Part shown: piece after piece, positions 58,048-64,000 of the stretch
Position numbering within the stretch: the stretch's first letter is position 1
How the letters are laid out: each line of letters opens with the position of its first letter
From: Ornithodoros turicata
Lineage: Eukaryota > Arthropoda > Arachnida > Ixodida > Argasidae
DNA: 64,000 bases
Assembly: GCF_037126465.1 (NCBI RefSeq)
Contig: NW_026999320.1
Location: 3,472,001-3,536,000 of the forward strand
Direction: 5' to 3'
Notes under the pieces: generated by a model
Seen by the model: only the letters and a program-made list of their open reading frames with translations
Told to the model about the DNA's origin: nothing
Databases searched by the model: none
Program-made: the position numbers and the translations under genes

Positions 58048-61000
58048 TCTGGCATGTCTAGCATCATTTACCTATTTTTTTAATGGCTTTTCCCCCCTCT
58101 TTATAATTCACTGGCTTGCACTGTGGCATTGAGGAGTGCTCGGTCACCCTCCCAGGTGTGTATCGCTCGCTGAGTGACCCCTGGTTTGCCAATCCCGAAC
58201 GATGCGTAGCTACCCAGGGCCGACGAGCCGCAAACACGGCGAAACACGTGTCCTCTGGTGCTGTCGCATCGTTCAATGAGTATCTGTTCCTCTACGTGCA
58301 GCCATAGAAGCCATCTTAACTGTAAGTTTGAATTTCAAACACGTCTAGCATCATTTACCTATTTTTTTAATGGCTTTTCCCCCCTCTTTATAATTCACTG
58401 GCTTGCACTGTGGCATTGAGGAGTGCTCGGTCACCCTCCCAGGTGTGTATCGCTCGCTGAGTGACCCCTGGTTTGCCAATCCCGAACGATGCGCAGCTAC
58501 CCAGGGCCGACGAGCCGCAAACACGGCGAAACACGTGTCCTCTGGTGCTGTCGCATCGTTCAATGAGTATCTGTTCCTCTACGTGCAGCCATAGAAGCCA
58601 TCTTAACTGTAAGTTTGAATTTCAAACACGTCTAGCATCATTTACCTATTTTTTTAATGGCTTTTCCCCCCTCTTTATAATTCACTGGCTTGCACTGTGG
58701 CATTGAGGAGTGCTCGGTCACCCTCCCAGGTGTGTATCGCTCGCTGAGTGACCCCTGGTTTGCCAATCCCGAACGATGCGCAGCTACCCAGGGCCGACGA
58801 GCCGCAAACACGGCGAAACACGTGTCCTCTGGTGCTGTCGCATCGTTCAATGAGTATCTGTTCCTCTACGTGCAGCCATTGAAGCCATCTTAACTGTAAG
58901 TTTGAATTTCAAACACGTCTAGCATCATTTACCTATTTTTTTAATGGCTTTTCCCCCCTCTTTATAATTCACTGGCTTGCACTGTGGCATTGAGGAGTGC
59001 TCGGTCACCCTCCCAGGTGTGTATCGCTCGCTGAGTGACCCCTGGTTTGCCAATCCCGAACGATGCGCAGCTACCCAGGGCCGACGAGCCGCAAACACGG
59101 CGAAACACGTGTCCTCTGGTGCTGTCGCATCGTTCAATGAGTATCTGTTCCTCTACGTGCAGCCATAGAAGCCATCTTAACTGTAAGTTTGAATTTCAAA
59201 CACGTCTAGCATCATTTACCTATTTTTTTAATGGCTTTTCCCCCCTCTTTATAATTCACTGGCTTGCACTGTGGCATTGAGGAGTGCTCGGTCACCCTCC
59301 CAGGTGTGTATCGCTCGCTGAGTGACCCCTGGTTTGCGAATCCCGAACGATGCGCAGCTACCCAGGGCCGACGAGCCGCAAACACGGCGAAACACGTGTC
59401 CTCTGGTGCTGTCGCATCGTTCAATGAGTATCTGTTCCTCTACGTGCAGCCATAGAAGCCATCTTAACTGTAAGTTTGAATTTCAAATACGTCTAGCATC
59501 ATTTACCTATTTTTTTAATGGCTTTTCCCCCCTCTTTATAATTCACTGGCTTGCACTGTGGCATTGAGGAGTGCTCGGTCACCCTCCCAGGTGTGTATCG
59601 CTCGCTGAGTGACCCCTGGTTTGCCAATCCCGAACGATGCGCAGCTACCCAGGGCCGACGAGCCGCAAACACGGCGAAACACGTGTCCTCTGGTGCTGTC
59701 GCATCGTTCAATGAGTATCTGTTCCTCTACGTGCAGCCATTGAAGCCATCTTAACTGTAAGTTTGAATTTCAAACACGTCTAGCATCATTTACCTATTTT
59801 TTTAATGGCTTTTCCCCCCTCTTTATAATTCACTGGCTTGCACTGTGGCATTGAGGAGTGCTCGGTCACCCTCCCAGGTGTGTATCGCTCGCTGAGTGAC
59901 CCCTGGTTTGCCAATCCCGAACGATGCGCAGCTACCCAGGGCCGACGAGCCGCAAACACGGCGAAACACGTGTCCTCTGGTGCTGTCGCATCGTTCAATG
60001 AGTATCTGTTCCTCTACGTGCAGCCATAGAAGCCATCTTAACTGTAAGTTTGAATTTCAAACACGTCTAGCATCATTTACCTATTTTTTTAATGGCTTTT
60101 CCCCCCTCTTTATAATTCACTGGCTTGCACTGTGGCATTGAGGAGTGCTCGGTCACCCTCCCAGGTGTGTATCGCTCGCTGAGTGACCCCTGGTTTGCCA
60201 ATCCCGGACGATGCGCAGCTACCCAGGGCCGACGAGCCGCAAACACGGCGAAACACGTGTCCTCTGGTGCTGTCGCATCGTTCAATGAGTATCTGTTCCT
60301 CTACGTGCAGCCATAGAAGCCATCTTAACTGTAAGTTTGAATTTCAAATACGTCTAGCATCATTTACCTATTTTTTTAATGGCTTTTCCCCCCTCTTTAT
60401 AATTCACTGGCTTGCACTGTGGCATTGAGGAGTGCTCGGTCACCCTCCCAGGTGTGTATCGCTCGCTGAGTGACCCCTGGTTTGCCAATCCCGAACGATG
60501 CGCAGCTACCCAGGGCCGACGAGCCGCAAACACGGCGAAACACGTGTCCTCTGGTGCTGTCGCATCGTTCAATGAGTATCTGTTCCTCTACGTGCAGCCA
60601 TAGAAGCCATCTTAACTGCAAGTTTGAATTTCAAACACGTCTAGCATCATTTACCTATTTTTTTAATGGCTTTTCCCCCCTCTTTATAATTCACTGGCTT
60701 GCACTGTGGCATTGAGGAGTGCTCGGTCACCCTCCCAGGTGTGTATCGCTCGCTGAGTGACCCCTGGTTTGCCAATCCCGAACGATGCGCAGCTACCCAG
60801 GGCCGACGAGCCGCAAACACGGCTAAACACGTGTCCTCTGGTGCTGTCGCATCGTTCAATGAGTATCTGTTCCTCTACGTGCAGCCATTGAAGCCATCTT
60901 AACTGTAAGTTTGAATTTCAAACACGTCTAGCATCATTTACCTATTTTTTTTAATGGCTTTTCCCCCCTCTTTATAATTCACTGGCTAGCACTGTGGCAT

Positions 61001-61828
61001 TGAGGAGTGCTCGGTCACCCTCCCGGGTGTGTCGCTCGCTGAGTGACCCCTGGTTTGCCAATCCCGAACGATGCGCAGCTACCCAGGGCCGACGAGCCGC
61101 AAACACGGCGAAACACGTGTCCTCTGGTGCTGTCGCATCGTTCAATGAGTATCTGTTCCTCTACGTGCAGCCATAGAAGCCATCTTAACTGTAAGTTTGA
61201 ATTTCAAACACGTCTAGCATCATTTACCTATTTTTTTAATGGCTTTTCCCCCCTCTTTATAATTCACTGGCTTGCACTGTGGCATTGAGGAGTGCTCGGT
61301 CACCCTCCCAGGTGTGTATCGCTCGCTGAGTGACCCCTGGTTTGCCAATCCCGAACGATGCGCAGCTACCCAGGGCCGACGAGCCGCAAACACGGCGAAA
61401 CACGTGTCCTCTGGTGCTGTCGCATCGTTCAATGAGTATCTGTTCCTCTACGTGCAGCCATTGAAGCCATCTTAACTGTAAGTTTGAATTTCAAACACGT
61501 CTAGCATCATTTACCTATTTTTTTAATGGCTTTCCCCCCCTCTTTATAATTCACTGGCTTGCACTGTGGCATTGAGGAGTGCTCGGTCACCCTCCCAGGT
61601 GTGTATCGCTCGCTGAGTGACCCCTGGTTTGCCAATCCCGAACGATGCGCAGCTACCCAGGGCCGACGAGCCGCAAACACGGCTAAACACGTGTCCTCTG
61701 GTGCTGTCGCATCGTTCAATGAGTATCTGTTCCTCTACGTGCAGCCATAGAAGCCATCTTAACTGTAAGTTTGAATTTCAAACACGTCTAGCATCATTTA
61801 CCTATTTTTTTAATGGCTTTTCCCCTCT

Positions 61829-61830
<2 letters not shown>
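58048..61830 (+). repeat. Tandem satellite array, 287-bp unit, 13 copies, each with a hammerhead fold
   Basis: Unit starts (CATTTACCTATTTTTTTAAT) recur every 287 bases (286-288 around 60934-61221). Units differ by only a few substitutions, so homogenisation or expansion is recent. The hammerhead fold begins at 58197, 58484, 58771, 59058, 59345, 59632, 59919, 60206, 60493, 60780, 61066, 61353 and 61640. The open frames seen on both strands repeat with the unit and are not genes. The array ends in a (TA)n tract (61831-61866). Unit size, tandem arrangement and type I hammerhead match metazoan retrozymes, small non-autonomous elements that produce circular RNAs. Confidence 0.95.
58484..58561 (+). 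ncRNA. Representative array hammerhead-like fold (U4 to C variant)
   Basis: Stem I is GAACGATGCG/CGCATCGTTC, CAGC/GCTG and CCAGGG/CTCTGG with small internal loops. The core is CCGACGA (58507-58513), stem II GCCG-CAAACA-CGGC (58514-58527), GAAA (58528-58531), CACGTG (58532-58537) and UC (58538-58539). Cleavage would follow C58539. The only departure from the canonical core is C at position 4. All array copies share it, and the copies at 60780 and 61640 additionally change GAAA to TAAA. Low or no self-cleavage is predicted for the array copies. Confidence 0.75.

Positions 61831-61866
<36 letters not shown>
61831..61866. repeat. (TA)n microsatellite
   Basis: About 17 TA units separate the satellite from the Penelope-like pair. 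Further TA tracts lie at 63036-63064 and 63332-63347. Each repeat block in this region is delimited by such tracts. Confidence 0.9.
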
Positions 61867-61870
<4 letters not shown>

Positions 61871-62009
61871 CAAATAGGTTAATATATCAGACGGCTACGA
61901 AGTTGAATAAAAGTGAAATAATAAGACTTGGACTACAGATTACAGGAACGTTAACAAAAACTAATTTATTTAATGGGCGATTTAACACATAGATTAAAAA
62001 AAGAGAATG

Positions 62010-62045
62010 GTCGACGTTTCGACAGTGGCACTGTCTTCGTCAGGA
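62010..62045 (-). ncRNA. Hammerhead-like hairpin in PLE 3' UTR, left copy
   Basis: Minus strand: CCTGACGAAGACAGTGCCAC then TGTCGAAACGTCGAC. The CTGACGA and GAAAC blocks flank a GACAGTG/CACTGTC stem as in a hammerhead, and GACG can also pair with CGTC. There is one extra A after CTGACGA and no space for a monomeric stem III, so it is hammerhead-like rather than canonical. Confidence 0.45.
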
Positions 62046-62283
62046 CAAAAGAGGTACAAGGGTTGCATATTGCTTAAATAGGTTTCCTGGGTGACGTCAC
62101 AATCGGTGCAAGTATGCCACGTGGCAGTTGTCTGAGTCATATTCTGGAACATTCCGCAAGGTCAAGTCCGGGTGGTGATGTCATCTTTCTTGGGGAGCCA
62201 GCTCAGGGTGAGCTGTACTGAGGCCATAGCTGAAAAGAAAAAAAAAGGAAAATAAAAGGAAAAAATGGGAAAGTATATCCCAT

Positions 62284-62472
62284 CTAGACGACCAGATTCC
62301 TTACTGTTGAAAGTACACCGGGATCTTCGTTAATGATTGATTGGAATTTGTAAATGAGGTAAGACTCGCGTTGTTCCCTGCCTCTATCGGAGCTAAAATT
62401 TGATTGAAGAATAAAAAGGGCAACGTCATTTATTCAATGACCAGGCTGGTTGAAATGACGAGAAATAGAGAA
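62284..62472 (-). pseudogene. Penelope-like GIY-YIG endonuclease C-terminus, left copy
   Basis: The frame reads SRHFNQPGHSINDVALFILQ, then REQRESYLIYKFQSIINEDP and a TAG at 62284-62286. The pattern HFN.PGHS..D.....L followed by R..RE.YLI.KF is the C-terminal half of the GIY-YIG nuclease in Penelope-like retroelements. The RT and the first half of the nuclease are missing through 5' truncation. Confidence 0.8.
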
Positions 62473-62474
62473 TA

Positions 62475-62621
62475 AATGACGTTGCCCTTTTTATTCTTCA
62501 ATCAAACTTTAGCTCCAATAGAGGCACGGAACAACGCGAGTCTTACCTCATTTACAAATTCCAATCAATCATTAACGAAGATCCCGGTGTACTTACAAGA
62601 GTAAGGAATCTGGTCGTCTAG
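62475..62621 (+). pseudogene. Penelope-like GIY-YIG endonuclease C-terminus, right copy
   Basis: Same frame as the left copy from NDVALFILQSNFSS through EQRESYLIYKFQSII to TAG at 62619-62621. It is shorter by the PGHSI part. A few substitutions separate the copies (SDRGREQ versus SNRGTEQ; LSTVRN versus LTRVRN). Confidence 0.78.
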
Positions 62622-62857
62622 ATGGGATATACTTTCCCATTTTTTCCTTTTTTTTCCTTTTTTTTTCTTTTCAGCTATGGCCTCAGTACAGCTCACCCTG
62701 AGCTGGCTCCCCAAGAAAGATGACATCACCACCCGGACTTGACCTTGCGGAATGTTCCAGAATATGACTCAGACAACTGCCACGTGGCATACTTGCATCG
62801 ATTGTGATGTCACCCAGGAAACCTATTTAAGCAATATGCAACTCTTGTACCTCTTTT

Positions 62858-62893
62858 GTCCTGACGAAGACAGTGCCACTGTCGAAACGTCGA
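62858..62893 (+). ncRNA. Hammerhead-like hairpin in PLE 3' UTR, right copy
   Basis: GTCCTGACGAAGACAGTGCC then ACTGTCGAAACGTCGAC. GTC before and GAC after the motif can pair as a 3-bp stem I. It is identical to the left copy in the motif. The same caveats apply: an extra A after the core and no monomeric stem III. Confidence 0.45.
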
Positions 62894-63064
62894 CCATTCT
62901 TTTTTTAATCTATGTGTTAAATTGCCCATTAAATAAATTAGTTTTTGTTAACGTTCCTGTAATCTGTAGTCCAAGTCTTATTATTTCACTTTTATTCAAC
63001 TTCGTAGCCGTCTGATATATTAACCTATTTGTTCTATATATATATGTATATATATATATATATA

Positions 63065-63289
63065 GAAGTTCAAAAACAGACGCGGAAACAGATTTTAGGG
63101 AAGTTAAACACACTAGTTTATTACATGGGGAGACGTTAAAAAGTAAAATGGGCAAGGGGTCGACGTTTCGACAGTGCCACTGTCGAAACGTCGACCCCTT
63201 GCCCATTTTACTTTTTAACGTCTCCCCATGTAATAAACTAGTGTTTTTAACTTCCCTAAAATCTGTTTCCGCGTCTTTTTTTGAACTTC
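63065..63289. repeat. Palindrome from two PLE-type 3' ends fused inside the hairpin
   Basis: Arms of about 110 bases (GA(A)GTTCAAAAACAGACGC... and its complement) meet at GTTTCGACAGTGCCACTGTC. The symmetry centre coincides with the loop of the GACAGTG/CACTGTC stem, so each half starts within the hammerhead-like motif and lacks CTGACGA. Confidence 0.85.
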
Positions 63290-63344
63290 TGTAAAACTTC
63301 GTGGCCGTTTGATAATCCTTTTACCTCACCCTATATATATATAT

Positions 63345-64000
63345 ATACATTCTATGATCAGCTGCGAAATTGAGCAAAATACAGATGCAAGAAATGTCAG
63401 TTACAGGAACGGCTCTTAGTTCACCACTCGGATAATGTGTATCCTCTTCAGTAGGAATTACCTTCTTGCAAAGCATGACACAGATGTGTGCCACTTCCGA
63501 AGTAAGCAGCAACACGAGGCAGATGTTGTAGTATTCCCCGGCATTTGTCATAAACACTGTGCTATTTGTTCTGTTTGCTTCACGGTACCTTACGCTTGTG
63601 TACACCTTACTTTTGTTAATCAACCGGAAGCACTCTATGGCTTGAACTGGAGTTGAGCAGCCCAAACTCTCAAGAGCAAATTGTTCTACACGCGTAAAAC
63701 TCTGAACAGGATTGCCTCTACCAAGCAGGGTGGTACCTTGAATGGTTGTGGCTTTCTGTATTTGGGGGTAGCCGAGCATCTCCTCGCATAATGAGTGAGC
63801 TGCTTCTGGAAGCTGCACAATATGTGAGAGCAACTCAACTTCTTGCATAACGGCAATGCGCTCCAGCACTTGTTGCGGGGCACCTTTCGCTGCAGTAATG
63901 CAACTTACAACTCGTCCATTCCCACTCTCAAAAACAAAGGTCGAGTGGGCTCACAAAGGTCCAAGCTTCCTCACAGACTTCGCGAGATGTAGTAGCTTGT
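63345..64000 (-). pseudogene. Third tnp2-like transposase, C-terminal part, runs off the window
   Basis: From 64000 downward the frame reads LHLAKSVRKLGPL, stop, AHSTFVFESGNG, CITAAKGAPQQVLERI, and ends with ECFRLINKSKVYTSVRYR, VPVTDISCICILLNF and a TA microsatellite. It parallels the 22.9-kb copy (HIPKSVRMLGPLW, ITAAKGVPMQITER). The TGA at 63951-63953 replaces the Trp of GPLW. The C-terminus is cut by the (TA)n tract at 63332-63347. The N-terminal part lies beyond the window. Confidence 0.82.

Larger units (their letters stand above)
61868..63036. mobile_element. Inverted pair of truncated Penelope-like element 3' ends
   Basis: The left arm (61868-62434) and right arm (62471-63036) are near-perfect reverse complements, about 566 bases each, with a 36-base centre. 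Each arm, read toward its outer end, encodes a short C-terminus, a stop, and a 3' UTR with GAAACGTCGACCATTC and an ATTAAATAAATT stretch. The left copy extends 36 bases further 5' than the right. Both ends abut TA microsatellites, a common integration context for Penelope-like elements. Confidence 0.85.

Noticed and set aside
58048..61830. Regularly spaced repeats as a CRISPR array
   Set aside because: Whole 287-bp units are repeated with no unique spacers and no cas genes, and the genome is eukaryotic. It is satellite DNA.
58064..61868. Open frames of 63-83 codons repeated on both strands of the satellite as genes
   Set aside because: They recur exactly with the unit, overlap on opposite strands and have no domain; they are by-products of the repeat.
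61868..63036. Terminal inverted repeats of a DNA transposon
   Set aside because: The arms carry a GIY-YIG C-terminus and stop codon reading outward, as expected for two inverted retroelement 3' ends rather than transposon termini.

Overview
This is animal nuclear DNA, and an ixodid-type tick (Ixodida) is the best guess. Conserved coding segments are split by short introns with canonical GT/AG borders. The intergenic DNA is packed with transposon relics, microsatellites, tRNA-derived SINE heads and a dispersed tail motif (TTGTCTCGCGACGTAAA) that I associate with tick genomes. No bacterial-style operon, rRNA or CRISPR array is visible. No confident single-copy housekeeping gene was found; nearly every recognisable coding region is transposon-like.

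Layout. 1-11.8 kb: decayed non-LTR retrotransposon pieces (180-849 and 4935-5276, both minus), a THAP-domain fragment, foldbacks and a hAT-like MITE with an 8-bp target duplication (10961-11236). 11864-18385: a candidate element with inverted CCCAGTAAACC ends holding the last two exons of a DUF4806-type gene. 20672-34428: a 13.8-kb candidate element with matching inverted ends (CCCTATC...GATAGGG) and palindromic subterminal repeats. Inside it a tnp2/Transposase_21-like transposase gene (minus, broken) stands head-to-head with a nine-exon BEN-domain gene (plus). 36.3-46.4 kb: a small signal-peptide ORF, a multi-exon gene of unknown function (37.5-41.1 kb, minus), and a second transposase with C2H2-like fingers (42.6-44.8 kb, minus). 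46820-53529: another candidate CCCAG-ended element carrying an eight-exon DUF4806 gene (minus) with one in-frame TGA. 53.8-57.4 kb: a broken Gypsy-type pol (minus). 57.66-61.83 kb: a nearly homogeneous tandem satellite with a 287-bp unit, 13 forward units and about 1.3 inverted ones. Every unit can fold as a type I hammerhead ribozyme. 61868-63036: a near-perfect inverted pair of truncated Penelope-like element 3' ends, then a smaller palindrome (63065-63289). 63.35-64 kb: the C-terminal part of a third tnp2-like transposase running off the window.

Two things stand out. First, the hammerhead satellite looks like a metazoan retrozyme locus. The two dispersed copies at 25.1-25.4 kb keep the CUGACGA core, while all array copies carry CCGACGA (U4 to C). 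A Penelope-like end, a plausible mobilising partner, lies right beside the array. Second, the 20.7-34.4 kb element looks like a two-gene CACTA/EnSpm-like transposon. The BEN protein could be the factor that binds the palindromic TGATGGNCCATCA-type subterminal repeats, a role analogous to plant TnpA. The CCCAG-ended elements carry DUF4806 genes and may use the same plan with a different binding protein. These functional links are inference; the sequence motifs, exon phases and repeat structures were read directly.
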